Shown one piece after another: positions 1 to 7,090 of a stretch of DNA of 64,000 bases; the stretch's first letter is position 1; every line of letters begins with the position of its first letter. The notes beneath the pieces are model-generated. The model did no database searches. It saw only the letters and a list, made by a program, of their open reading frames with translations, and had not been told where the DNA came from. Location of the stretch: the NCBI GenBank assembly GCA_945865635.1, contig CAMBEP010000018.1:1-64000 (forward strand), read 5' to 3'. This DNA is from Candidatus Kuenenia stuttgartensis. GTDB taxonomy: Bacteria > Planctomycetota > Planctomycetia > Isosphaerales > Isosphaeraceae. A program made the translations under genes and the position numbers.

Positions 1-440
1 AGCATCAGGGGAGCGTCGGTCAAAGCCGATCGGCTGAAGGCGATGCCTGCGCCTGATGTGGCCAAGAGTATGGCCGAGAAAAGCCCTGCCTGTGGGGTGA
101 AGATTTTTGCAGCCAGTCGCCCGATCACCACCACGGCGAGGCTGCCGCACAAGAGACCTGGGAGAATGGCAGAAAAGTCGGATGGTCCGCCGAGCACGAT
201 ATTGCTGATGCCGATCAGCACGGATGTGACAGGCGGGCCATAAGGGATCAGTGCGGGATCAAGCGCGGCCAGCCCACCACGGGCAAACGGCCACTCGCCG
301 GCAAATGCATAGATGCCTTCGTCGAAATGATCGAGGCCAATCGAGCCGGGCCAAACGAGCCTTAGTAGCAGGCCAGCCAAGAGAATCAGCCCAAGTTTTT
401 TCCTGGTGTCGATGATTTTGGCGGCAGGTGCAACGGCCAT
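1..440 (-). CDS. Partial membrane glycosyltransferase, GT39/ArnT-like (N-terminal 146 residues)
   Basis: The reading frame opens with ATG at 440 and runs off the window edge without a stop, so only the N-terminus is visible. A short cytoplasmic segment is followed by a hydrophobic helix (residues about 14-27) and then the loop motif DHFDEGIYAF at residues about 32-41. An Asp/Glu pair just after the first membrane segment is the hallmark of GT39/PMT/ArnT-type glycosyltransferases, which transfer sugars from polyprenyl-phosphate donors on the outer face of the membrane. Further hydrophobic stretches follow (SAILPGLLCGSLAVVVIG and beyond), as expected for the multi-pass N-terminal half. Acceptor and donor cannot be inferred from this fragment. 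It is divergent from the deacetylase gene, with 114 bp between the two start codons. Confidence 0.7.
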   Translation of the reverse strand, partial: MAVAPAAKIIDTRKKLGLILLAGLLLRLVWPGSIGLDHFDEGIYAFAGEWPFARGGLAALDPALIPYGPPVTSVLIGISNIVLGGPSDFSAILPGLLCGSLAVVVIGRLAAKIFTPQAGLFSAILLATSGAGIAFSRSALTDAPLM

Positions 441-554
441 TTTTTTCAGAGGATCCCGTAATGATAGTCATCGACTCACAGATCTAGATGTATCATAATG
501 AGTCCATTCCCGGTCAAGCCAATCTTAATCGCCCATGAATGGCAAAATCGAAAA

Positions 555-1538
555 ATGATCACGCTCTACACCGATCGACGGATGATCAACCACAAGACTC
601 CTGCTGGACATCCAGAACGGCCTGAGCGGCTTGCGGCCCTGCTTGATCACTGGGAAAAGAAGGGCCACAAGGCCGCCATGCGGGCGGGCTCGTTTGGCGA
701 AGTGACCCGCCCTGCACTGTCTCGAATTCATACAGCCGATTATCTGGACGACCTCGAAGCCGAATCCCCCCGGGCCACAGACGACCGCCCGATTATGCTT
801 GATCCCGACACCCACATGGCCAGATCCACACTGACGGCCGCCCGGCTTGCTGCTGGTGCCGCCGTGGCTGCTGTGGATCAAGTCATGAAGGCCGACGTGA
901 ACGATCGAATCGCCTTCTGTGCCGTCCGTCCGCCCGGCCATCATGCCAGGTCCCATTCTGCGATGGGTTTCTGCATCTATTCCACGATTGCTGTGGCGGC
1001 GGCTCATGCCCGCGATCAGCTTGGGCTGGAACGGATCCTGATCGTTGATTTTGATGTGCATCATGGGAATGGGACTCAGGAGATTTTTTACGACGACAAT
1101 CGGGTCGGGTTCGTCTCCATCCACCGGCATCCGTTTTATCCAGGCACCGGCAAGGCCGACGAATCGGGCCGGGGTCGTGGAGCCGGTTTCACGTGGAACG
1201 CGCCTCTGGGAGCCTCCACCAGTCGGACAGCCTATCATTCGGCGTTCGAGAAAGTTCTGGAAACGGCTGCTGAGAAAATGCGTCCTCAGCTCGTTCTGAT
1301 CTCGGCCGGTTTCGACGCTCATAAACTCGACCCTGTGGGCGGGCTTAATCTGGAGACTGAAGATTTTGGTCTCCTCACAAAAGCCTTGATGAATGTGGCC
1401 AACACCCACAGTGGAGGACGCATCGTGAGCTTGCTTGAGGGCGGTTACAACGTCGACAAGCTCGTGGAATCAGCCACCCTTCATATTGAAACTCTGGGAT
1501 GTCGGCCAGAATCTCAGATCGAGAAGTCATCGAACTAA
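555..1538 (+). CDS. Histone deacetylase family protein (HDAC/AcuC/acetylpolyamine amidohydrolase superfamily)
   Basis: Zinc-dependent amidohydrolase of the arginase-deacetylase fold that removes acetyl groups from lysine or polyamine substrates. Visible motifs, numbered from the ATG at 555: HPERPERL near the N-terminus, RPPGHHA at 125-131 with the catalytic His pair, DFDVHHGNG at 165-173 with zinc ligands Asp167 and His169, AGFDAH at 251-256 with the third ligand Asp254, and LEGGYN at 294-299 with the transition-state Tyr. The catalytic set is complete, and 327 residues is normal for the bacterial family. An in-frame ATG at 498 would add 19 residues, but the family's conserved region begins right after 555. 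The stop codon abuts the symporter start (TAAATG), so the two are probably co-transcribed. A parS-like motif lies inside at 1186-1199. The substrate is unknown. Confidence 0.9.
   Translation: MITLYTDRRMINHKTPAGHPERPERLAALLDHWEKKGHKAAMRAGSFGEVTRPALSRIHTADYLDDLEAESPRATDDRPIMLDPDTHMARSTLTAARLAAGAAVAAVDQVMKADVNDRIAFCAVRPPGHHARSHSAMGFCIYSTIAVAAAHARDQLGLERILIVDFDVHHGNGTQEIFYDDNRVGFVSIHRHPFYPGTGKADESGRGRGAGFTWNAPLGASTSRTAYHSAFEKVLETAAEKMRPQLVLISAGFDAHKLDPVGGLNLETEDFGLLTKALMNVANTHSGGRIVSLLEGGYNVDKLVESATLHIETLGCRPESQIEKSSN
1186..1199 (+). promoter_or_regulatory. parS-like site 1 (GTTTCACGTGGAAC)
   Basis: This matches the degenerate chromosomal parS core GTTYCACGTGRAAC at all 14 positions. It lies inside the deacetylase coding sequence, as parS sites often do. 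See the finding on the cluster. Confidence 0.5.
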
Positions 1539-2879
1539 ATGCAACACGAGAAGCCAATCATGACAGTGGACCAGAACCAGCCGCAAGGCATTCAGCAGTT
1601 TGATTCAACCGACTCAGGTTCAGACCTGATCATCGAAGCCCCTTCCTCGCCCGACCTTCGGCCTGTGAAGCTGATCCTGCTGGCCATGATTCTGGGCATT
1701 ACCGTCGGCCTGCTCTTCGGCACCAGGGCCGTCGTGTTTGGCCCAATTGGTTCGACCATCATCGGGATGATCAAAACGCTGGCTGGTCCGCTGATCCTGT
1801 TCGCCGTGCTTGAGGCGTTTCTGAAAACCGAAATGACCTGGAAGCAGGCCTGGCGGATGATCTCTGTCGCCGCCATCAATGGGGCCTGTGCCGTCGTCAT
1901 CGGCCTGACTCTGGCGAACGTGATTCAGCCTGGGGTGGGCTGGAAGCCGTCAGCCGATTTGAAATCAGCGGCATCGACGACAATCAAACCGGCCAGTCGC
2001 AAGATTGAGCCTTTGAAAGAGATTCTCGGATATGTGCCACAGAACATCGTTCAGCCTTTCCTTGATAATCAGGTGATTTCAATTGTGCTTTTGGCCGTAT
2101 TGATTGGGGCTGCATTAAGGCGGGTGCAGCAGTTTCAGATCCATCAGGGGCGAACCGATTATGTGGCTGTGGAGCACGCTGTGGTGACCGGCTTTGAAGT
2201 GATTCAGCAGATCATGCGCTGGGTGGTGGCGCTGGTCCCTTTGGCGGTGTTCAGCGTGGTGGCCAAAGCCGTGGGCGAAGGCGGGCTGGCCAAGCTGGCC
2301 TTGCTGGGGCCTTATGTGCTGGTGGTGACGGGCGGGCTGGCGATCCAGATTTTGGTGGTCTATCAAAGCTGGATCTTTTGGGGCACCCGATATTCTCTAA
2401 AGCAGTTCTGGGCAGCAGCCCGGCATCCAGTTACGGTGGCGATGGGGACATCGAGCAGCCTGGCGACCATGCGCGACACTTTGATTGCACTTGAGCAAAA
2501 GCTGGGTGTGAGCAAGTCGGCGGCGCGACTGGCGGCGTGTGTCGGGACGAATTTAAATAACGATGGGATTTTACTCTACGAAGCCATGGCCGTTTTATTC
2601 GTGGCCCAGTATGAGGGGATTCAGATGACACTGGGCCAGCAGGCCTTGGCGGCCCTGAGTTGCATTATTGCCGGTATTGGGATTGGCGGAGTGCCTGACG
2701 CTGGCTTGATCAGCCTGACGATTGTTTTGGCCACGGTGGGACTACCTCAGGAAATTGTGCCTCTATTGATGGCTGTCGACTGGCTGCTTTCACGATGCCG
2801 GGCCATGACCAATGTGATTAGCGATATGACCCTGGCGGCGACGATTGATGGGAAATTGGGGCAGGAGGGTTCTGGTTGA
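1539..2879 (+). CDS. Dicarboxylate/amino acid:cation symporter (DAACS/SDF family)
   Basis: Multi-pass inner-membrane secondary transporter of the glutamate/C4-dicarboxylate family, which couples uptake to Na+ or H+. The soluble N-terminal tail (about 40 residues) is unusually long for the family, and hydrophobic helices follow. The transport-core signatures are present in order: a serine-rich hairpin GTSSSLATM (HP1), NLNNDGILLYEA in place of the usual NMDGT motif of TM7, GIGGVPDAGL (HP2), and DWLLSRCRAMTNVISD in TM8, corresponding to the D..R..TN..D substrate-binding motif. The TM7 motif is divergent, so substrate and ion preference are uncertain. The start at 1539 directly follows the deacetylase stop; ATG 1560 is an alternative. 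The last ~55 bp of the gene and the sequence just after it are duplicated at 3671-3751. Confidence 0.85.
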   Translation: MQHEKPIMTVDQNQPQGIQQFDSTDSGSDLIIEAPSSPDLRPVKLILLAMILGITVGLLFGTRAVVFGPIGSTIIGMIKTLAGPLILFAVLEAFLKTEMTWKQAWRMISVAAINGACAVVIGLTLANVIQPGVGWKPSADLKSAASTTIKPASRKIEPLKEILGYVPQNIVQPFLDNQVISIVLLAVLIGAALRRVQQFQIHQGRTDYVAVEHAVVTGFEVIQQIMRWVVALVPLAVFSVVAKAVGEGGLAKLALLGPYVLVVTGGLAIQILVVYQSWIFWGTRYSLKQFWAAARHPVTVAMGTSSSLATMRDTLIALEQKLGVSKSAARLAACVGTNLNNDGILLYEAMAVLFVAQYEGIQMTLGQQALAALSCIIAGIGIGGVPDAGLISLTIVLATVGLPQEIVPLLMAVDWLLSRCRAMTNVISDMTLAATIDGKLGQEGSG

Positions 2880-2906
2880 GATTTGAAGCGGTTTCACGTG
2901 GAACGG
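2826..2906 (+). repeat. Direct repeat copy A (symporter 3' end plus parS-like motif)
   Basis: These 81 bp match 3671-3751 with two mismatches (79/81) at a constant offset of 845 bp and no gaps. Weaker similarity extends to 2816. The copy covers the last codons and stop of the symporter and ends in a parS-like motif. Confidence 0.9.
2891..2904 (+). promoter_or_regulatory. parS-like site 2 (GTTTCACGTGGAAC)
   Basis: Full match to the degenerate parS core, 12 bp after the symporter stop codon, inside repeat copy A. Confidence 0.5.
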
Positions 2907-3071
2907 GGCACGTGATTGATGAACCGGGATGAGATATCCAAACTTGTCGCATCGGCCATGCTTTTAAGAGTTATGGCGTTTAGATGTAAAATCACAGGCG
3001 ATGATTCTGCAAAATTGTTGGGTCGATCTATTCCCGATCTATGATAAAATGCCCATCAGGAGAATCTAGAA

Positions 3072-3329
3072 ATGAACACGATTTCGATTGACGAATTTCA
3101 GAAACGGGTTCCGACCACCATCCGGAAGGTCTGTCAGGATCATGATCCGGTTCTGATTGGCGATGCGGATTCCGGACAGGCCGTGCTGATCTCGCTGGAA
3201 GACTACCAGGCCTTGGAAGAAACAGCCTACCTGTTAGAGAGTCCTGCCAACGCCCGTCGGTTGTTCAATGCGATTGATAGTCTGGAGTCGGGACATGGAA
3301 TTGAAGTGGACCCAAATCAACTCCAATGA
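3072..3329 (+). CDS. Type II antitoxin, Phd/YefM family
   Basis: An 85-residue protein with the Phd/YefM layout: an N-terminal DNA-binding part starting MNTISIDEFQKRV, a central DPVLIGDADSGQAVLISLEDYQALEET segment typical of YefM dimerisation, and a C-terminal helix (SPANARRLFNAI) plus an acidic tail that would wrap the toxin. It overlaps the toxin gene by 4 bp (ATGA), the usual antitoxin-first arrangement. Antitoxin and complex normally repress their own promoter; the 2907-3071 spacer, with an AT-rich stretch near 3030-3050, is the likely control region. An AGGAGA purine tract lies about 10 bp before the start. The name rests on family motifs and on the adjoining toxin. Confidence 0.88.
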   Translation: MNTISIDEFQKRVPTTIRKVCQDHDPVLIGDADSGQAVLISLEDYQALEETAYLLESPANARRLFNAIDSLESGHGIEVDPNQLQ

Positions 3330-3586
3330 AAATCATTTTTTCGGAACAAGCCTGGGAGGATTATCTTTATTGGCAAGCCAACGATCTGAGATGTCTTGAG
3401 AGAATTCATCTGATCATAAAGGAAGTCTGCAGAACTCCATTTCAAGGCATTGGTAAGCCTGAGGCTTTGAAACATGTCTTAAAAGGCTATTGGTCAAGAA
3501 GAATCAACAGCGAACATCGTTTTGTTTATCGAATCATGGATGGTTCATTATTCATCGCACAAATGAGATACCATTACGAGAAATAA
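3326..3586 (+). CDS. yoeB: Type II toxin, YoeB/Txe family endoribonuclease
   Basis: An 86-residue RelE-fold toxin. In Escherichia coli YoeB cleaves mRNA at the ribosomal A site. The family signature is clear: FSEQAWEDYLYW near the N-terminus, GIGKPEALKH, GYWSRRINSEHRFVYRI in the middle, and a terminal RYHYEK. The catalytic positions described for YoeB (a Glu in GKPE, an Arg in RRIN, and the His and Tyr at the C-terminus) are all present, so the toxin looks active. It is translationally coupled to the antitoxin by the ATGA overlap. The pair sits between two copies of a repeat derived from the upstream symporter gene, which suggests it arrived as an insertion. Confidence 0.9.
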   Translation: MKIIFSEQAWEDYLYWQANDLRCLERIHLIIKEVCRTPFQGIGKPEALKHVLKGYWSRRINSEHRFVYRIMDGSLFIAQMRYHYEK

Positions 3587-3670
3587 ATACGCGAGAGCAA
3601 TAACAGCCCCACTCTATTCGTACCAGTGATGCCGCCCACCCAGCCTCGTGATATCCAACAGATTATCGCC

Positions 3671-3751
3671 ATGACCCTGGCGGCGACGATTGATGGGAAA
3701 TTGGGGCAGGAGGGTTCTGGCTGAGTTTTGAAGCGGTTTCACGTGGAACGG
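3671..3751 (+). repeat. Direct repeat copy B (orphan symporter 3' end plus parS-like motif)
   Basis: Second copy of the 2826-2906 segment, 79/81 identical. Here it is detached from any symporter gene and does not belong to an open frame of useful length. Together the copies bracket the toxin-antitoxin pair. Confidence 0.9.
3736..3749 (+). promoter_or_regulatory. parS-like site 3 (GTTTCACGTGGAAC)
   Basis: Identical to site 2, being part of the duplicated segment. It is therefore not independent evidence for the motif. Confidence 0.45.
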
Positions 3752-3889
3752 TCGATTGAAATCGATTGATCTCATGGTGATCGTCCTGGCGATTTTTCAT
3801 AACAAGAGAGCACCTGAAGATTGGCAGTCACGAAGATAGTAAAAATCATTCATGTCTTCTAAAGGTCGTAGCCAACCGAATGATTTGAT

Positions 3890-4849
3890 TCAATAATCAT
3901 CTGCTGAGATGACCTCTCCGCCATTGCGTGTGCCGATGGCTCGCCAAATGTTGGCTTGGATGGTTTGTTTGACGAATTGGACGTGGCCGTCGGCGAAGAG
4001 GGCGTTGACGCCGCCAGAGTGGAGGCTGGTGGCTGTTTCGGCATCATTGGTCGCCGAGAGATTCCCTAAAATGAAATTACAGCTTGGTTGGTTCGGGGGC
4101 ATGACGTGGTTGTACAAAGTCTGGAAGCGTTGTCCAAAGAGCCAGATTTCGCCTTTGTTCATGGAAAAGTTCGGAGTGAAATACAACAAGTTGCGGCATC
4201 GTTCTGTGAAAGTATCCAAGTCATATTTTTCGCCCCAGGATTTGTTGGGAGCCATATAAATCGTCCGTAATCGTCCTTCCTTTTTTTGTTTACTCACTTG
4301 TATCTCGGATACGGCGACTGTGGACGACAGCCCATCTGTCGCGGTTTGAGGACTTACGTGTTTGAACACAATAATTCCATTTGAGCTGATGAAAGTTTGG
4401 TCGTTTCCCACGTTTCCCACATAGTTTGTTTTGCCTGGCGTGAATGGATTACCACTGTAAAATGAGGTTGTTTCCGGATCGGAGGGGCACCAGAATGTTG
4501 AAAGATGCGCACGGCTCACTGTCGTGTTCGTAAAAAAAGCTTCCCATACAGCGGAACTATTGAAATTGATGCAATTATAGATATTGACCTGTTCCAAATA
4601 AGGCAGCAGGATCGCGTGAAATGAAAAACTTCCATTGCCATTGGCTCCAATCGGAAACACATTGTTGTCTGTAACATAATATTGGATAGCAATCCCAAAT
4701 TGTTTCAAATTATTCACGCAGCTTATCCTCCTCGCGGTTCCTCGCGCGGATTGGACTGCCGGTAAAAGGATCGCCGTTAATAGTCCAACGATTAAGATAA
4801 CAACCAATATTTCGATCAATGTGAATGCTTTTCGCATTTTGAGCCTCAT
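3890..4849 (-). CDS. DUF1559 domain protein with prepilin-type N-terminus
   Basis: Planctomycete-specific pseudopilin-like protein, about 319 residues from the chosen ATG. The N-terminus reads RKAFTLIEILVVILIVGLL, a type IV prepilin/type II secretion pseudopilin leader followed by a hydrophobic helix, then LLPAVQSARGTARR, which is diagnostic of DUF1559. The C-terminus has the expected HSGGVNALFADGHVQFV signature and ends GGEVISADDY. The residue before the processing site is Ala rather than the usual Gly, which may slow or prevent prepilin peptidase cleavage. The frame extends upstream to a TTG at 4903, but the ATG at 4849 or 4837 fits the leader length. It probably follows the small secreted gene at 4953-5345. 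DUF1559 function is not established. Confidence 0.85.
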   Translation of the reverse strand: MRLKMRKAFTLIEILVVILIVGLLTAILLPAVQSARGTARRISCVNNLKQFGIAIQYYVTDNNVFPIGANGNGSFSFHAILLPYLEQVNIYNCINFNSSAVWEAFFTNTTVSRAHLSTFWCPSDPETTSFYSGNPFTPGKTNYVGNVGNDQTFISSNGIIVFKHVSPQTATDGLSSTVAVSEIQVSKQKKEGRLRTIYMAPNKSWGEKYDLDTFTERCRNLLYFTPNFSMNKGEIWLFGQRFQTLYNHVMPPNQPSCNFILGNLSATNDAETATSLHSGGVNALFADGHVQFVKQTIQANIWRAIGTRNGGEVISADDY

Positions 4850-4900
4850 AACTTCTATTTTAGTGAACATCAATTTTGAAAATTTCATGAGTTGATTCCG

Positions 4901-4937
4901 CAATCGTGCTTGCGATCATTGATGGTAAGCACGATTG
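4901..4937. repeat. Inverted repeat, 11-bp arms
   Basis: Arms CAATCGTGCTT (4901-4911) and AAGCACGATTG (4927-4937) are separated by 15 bp, between two minus-strand genes. There is no long T-run on the minus strand after the hairpin, so it may be a weak terminator, an attenuator or an mRNA-processing element. Confidence 0.6.
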
Positions 4938-4952
4938 TGAAATTGCTACATG

Positions 4953-5345
4953 TTACGGTACGTTAAGAATGATTGACTGGCCTTGCATACTCATACCTGT
5001 ACTAGCCATTATCGTAATTGTATATTGGCTTCCCGAAGGTAAAGCAGGTGTAAATGTGACAGTTCCAGTGATTGTGCCTGTCAAACTTCCGATTGTACTT
5101 GTTGTCGAAACGTTCACCGTGGGAATAGCTCCAGAGTTCACGTTAACGATCGCTCCAATATTTGTCACCGGTGCATCACCAATATTCCAGTTGATAATCG
5201 CGCCGAAAGTTTGACTTGTTTTGTTACCAGTCCCGCCACTCGTGGGCGCAACGGTCGGCCATGTATAGGCCGCATGTGAGACTGAAGGGGAAATAGCGAT
5301 AGCCAATATCAAGGCTATTGTGTAGAGGCGTTTACGAACCAACAT
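4953..5345 (-). CDS. Small secreted protein of unknown function
   Basis: A 130-residue protein with a clear Sec signal peptide: basic MLVRKR, a hydrophobic core (IALILAIAIS) and a probable cleavage after SVSHA. The mature part (about 105 residues) is rich in Thr, Ser, Gly, Ile and Val, with strings such as TGTITGTVTFTPALPSG, suggesting an all-beta extracellular domain. No cysteines remain after processing. No known family is recognised. It lies just upstream of the DUF1559 gene on the same strand, with an inverted repeat between them, so the two may be expressed together and the product could be a partner of the pseudopilin-like protein. That role is inference from position only. Confidence 0.6.
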   Translation of the reverse strand: MLVRKRLYTIALILAIAISPSVSHAAYTWPTVAPTSGGTGNKTSQTFGAIINWNIGDAPVTNIGAIVNVNSGAIPTVNVSTTSTIGSLTGTITGTVTFTPALPSGSQYTITIMASTGMSMQGQSIILNVP

Positions 5346-5487
5346 GCTTACAAACCTTTCGTACCGGGTGCCCGTTCAAAGCTGTTCCGCCAGAATCACG
5401 GACCCTTAGAACAAGACCGAATCACATTGCAATAGCTGACCGGCTATTTATAGAAAATATCTGAAAAGCACGAAAAAAAATCTGGAA

Positions 5488-5560
5488 TGACCCCAACGGG
5501 ATTCGAACCCGTGCTGCCGCCGTGAAAGGGCGGTGTCCTGGACCACTAGACGATGGGGCC
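5488..5560 (-). tRNA. tRNA-Glu (anticodon TTC), copy 2
   Basis: The 73-nt cloverleaf reads on the minus strand from GGCCCCATCGTCTAGTGG to a 3' end GGGGTCA. The anticodon loop CTTTCAC gives anticodon TTC. The T-arm GGGTTCGAATCCC is intact. CCA is not encoded. It differs from the neighbouring copy by a single D-loop base. Confidence 0.97.
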
Positions 5561-5576
5561 GTCTATGACTTGTACC

Positions 5577-5608
5577 GAAAAAACAACCGGCCTTTTTCAG
5601 GCCGGTTG
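5577..5608 (-). terminator. Rho-independent terminator between the two tRNA-Glu genes
   Basis: On the minus strand, arms CAACCGGCC and GGCCGGTTG (5600-5608 and 5584-5592) enclose a 7-nt loop and are followed by a run of T (5583-5578). This should end transcripts of the upstream tRNA-Glu. Confidence 0.85.
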
Positions 5609-5616
5609 CATTTGAA

Positions 5617-5689
5617 TGACCCCAACGGGATTCGAACCCGTGCTGCCGCCGTGAAAGGGCGGTGTCCTAGACCACTAGACGATGGGGCC
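5617..5689 (-). tRNA. tRNA-Glu (anticodon TTC), copy 1
   Basis: A 73-nt tRNA, identical to the 5488-5560 copy except for one D-loop base (GTCTAGG versus GTCCAGG). Acceptor stem, TTC anticodon and T-arm are intact. It is followed immediately by its own terminator. Confidence 0.97.
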
Positions 5690-5784
5690 ATCAACTGGAT
5701 TTATCTTACTTGAGACACGTGCCTGTGTCAAGGAATAGGCAGGGAAATTTCAGTGAATGCTGCTATTTCCCTGTAATTTCGGCC

Positions 5785-6990
5785 TCAATATGTTGGCAGA
5801 TTTTTATCCACATCGTGGATCCAGGCCAAAATTCCGCCCTTCAGATTATGGAGGTTCTTGAAACCGGCGGATTGCAGAATTTTAATGGCTTTCTGGCTTC
5901 GCATGCCGCTCTTGCAATGCACCACAATCTCGTCGCCGGCGTTTAACTCGCCAAGCCGCTTCGGAAGCTCTGGAAGTGGGATCACCACCGAACCCTGAAT
6001 TCGGCAAATATCAATTTCTTCGGGATTACGAACATCCAGAATCACCAGATTATCGCCCTTCGCCACCCGTGCCTGAAGCGTCTTTGATTCCATCTCGCGC
6101 ACGGCCTGAGGCTCCTCCGTCGACGTTGTATGCGAACCCGTCAGGTTTCCGCCGGAACAGAATGCTTCGTAGTCGATCAGTGCGGTGATGGTTTTATTCG
6201 GGCCACAGATCGGGCACTTGGGATTCTTGCGAACCTTCATCTCACGGAACGACATGTCCAGGGCGTCGTAAAGCATCAACCGGCCCTGAAGCGTACGGCC
6301 CCGGCCCAGAATGATCTTGACCGTTTCAGTGGCTTGAATCACGCCAATTACACCCGGTAAGATTCCGAGCACTCCGCCTTCGGCGCAGTTCGGCACCAGT
6401 TCGGCTGGCGGCGGCTCAGGATAGAGACAGCGATAGCAAGGGCCATAAGGTGGGAAGAAGACCGTGGCCTGCCCATCAAACCGGAAGATGCTGCCGTAGA
6501 CGTTTGGCTTGTTGAGCAAGACACAGGCGTCGTTTACGAGATATCTGGTGGCGAAGTTATCTGTGCCGTCCACGATCACATCATAATGGGCAAAAAGTTG
6601 GAGGGCATTTTCTGATGTGATTCGCTCTGTGATTTGAACCACGTTCAAATCCGGGTTCAATGCGACCAGCTTTTCTGAGGCGCTGAGAACCTTGGGGCGG
6701 CCGATATCTTTGGTGGAGTGGAGGATTTGGCGCTGAAGATTGGACTCATCGACGGTGTCGAAATCGACCAGGCCGATGGTGCCGATTCCGGCTGCCGCGA
6801 GGTAAAAGGCGAGCGGACTGCCAAGGCCACCGGTTCCAACGCAGAGAACCCTGGCGGCTTTGAGGCGTTTTTGACCCTCCATGCCCACTTCTGGCATGAT
6901 CAAGTGGCGGGAGTAGCGCTTGATGTCATTGGGTGAGAGTGAGACGTCATCGACACGGCTTCCCAGAATGTCTATAGCGGGCGGCGTCAT
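5785..6990 (-). CDS. moeZ: MoeB/ThiF-type adenylyltransferase with C-terminal rhodanese domain (MoeZ-like)
   Basis: E1-like enzyme that adenylates the C-terminus of a small sulfur-carrier protein (MoaD- or ThiS-like), fused to a rhodanese that supplies sulfur for molybdopterin, thiamine or cysteine synthesis. Seen: YSRHLIMPEVG and GQKRLKAARVLCVGTGGLGSP with the nucleotide-binding GxGGLG loop, DFDTVDESNLQRQ, zinc ligands in CYRC and CPIC, and a rhodanese domain over the last ~100 residues with active loop HCKSGMRS. From ATG 6990 the protein has 401 residues, normal for MoeZ; the frame's upstream extension starts with TTG. It lies 101 bp downstream of fabF on the same strand and may be the operon's last gene. 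No carrier-protein gene is in the window. Confidence 0.92.
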   Translation of the reverse strand: MTPPAIDILGSRVDDVSLSPNDIKRYSRHLIMPEVGMEGQKRLKAARVLCVGTGGLGSPLAFYLAAAGIGTIGLVDFDTVDESNLQRQILHSTKDIGRPKVLSASEKLVALNPDLNVVQITERITSENALQLFAHYDVIVDGTDNFATRYLVNDACVLLNKPNVYGSIFRFDGQATVFFPPYGPCYRCLYPEPPPAELVPNCAEGGVLGILPGVIGVIQATETVKIILGRGRTLQGRLMLYDALDMSFREMKVRKNPKCPICGPNKTITALIDYEAFCSGGNLTGSHTTSTEEPQAVREMESKTLQARVAKGDNLVILDVRNPEEIDICRIQGSVVIPLPELPKRLGELNAGDEIVVHCKSGMRSQKAIKILQSAGFKNLHNLKGGILAWIHDVDKNLPTY

Positions 6991-7090
6991 GCGTGCAATT
7001 CCTATCAATGGAGAAAGGTGGGCCGAGACCCACCTGAATGATCCTTTTCAAAAAATGGCTGCAGCCAACGCAAGCCAGAAGCGAGAAGAA

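Larger units (their letters stand above)
3587..3889. other. Intergenic region holding repeat copy B
   Basis: No coding sequence is supported. The stretch contains the second copy of the symporter-end repeat (3671-3751) with a parS-like site, then AT-rich sequence up to the end of the minus-strand DUF1559 gene. No clear terminator was seen. Confidence 0.6.

Noticed and set aside
525-1409. 294-codon minus-strand frame opposite the deacetylase gene
   Set aside because: The plus-strand frame has a full set of deacetylase motifs; the antisense product has no recognisable domain.
5522-5713. Plus-strand open frame across the tRNA-Glu genes
   Set aside because: Its sequence is simply the complement of two tRNA genes and the terminator.
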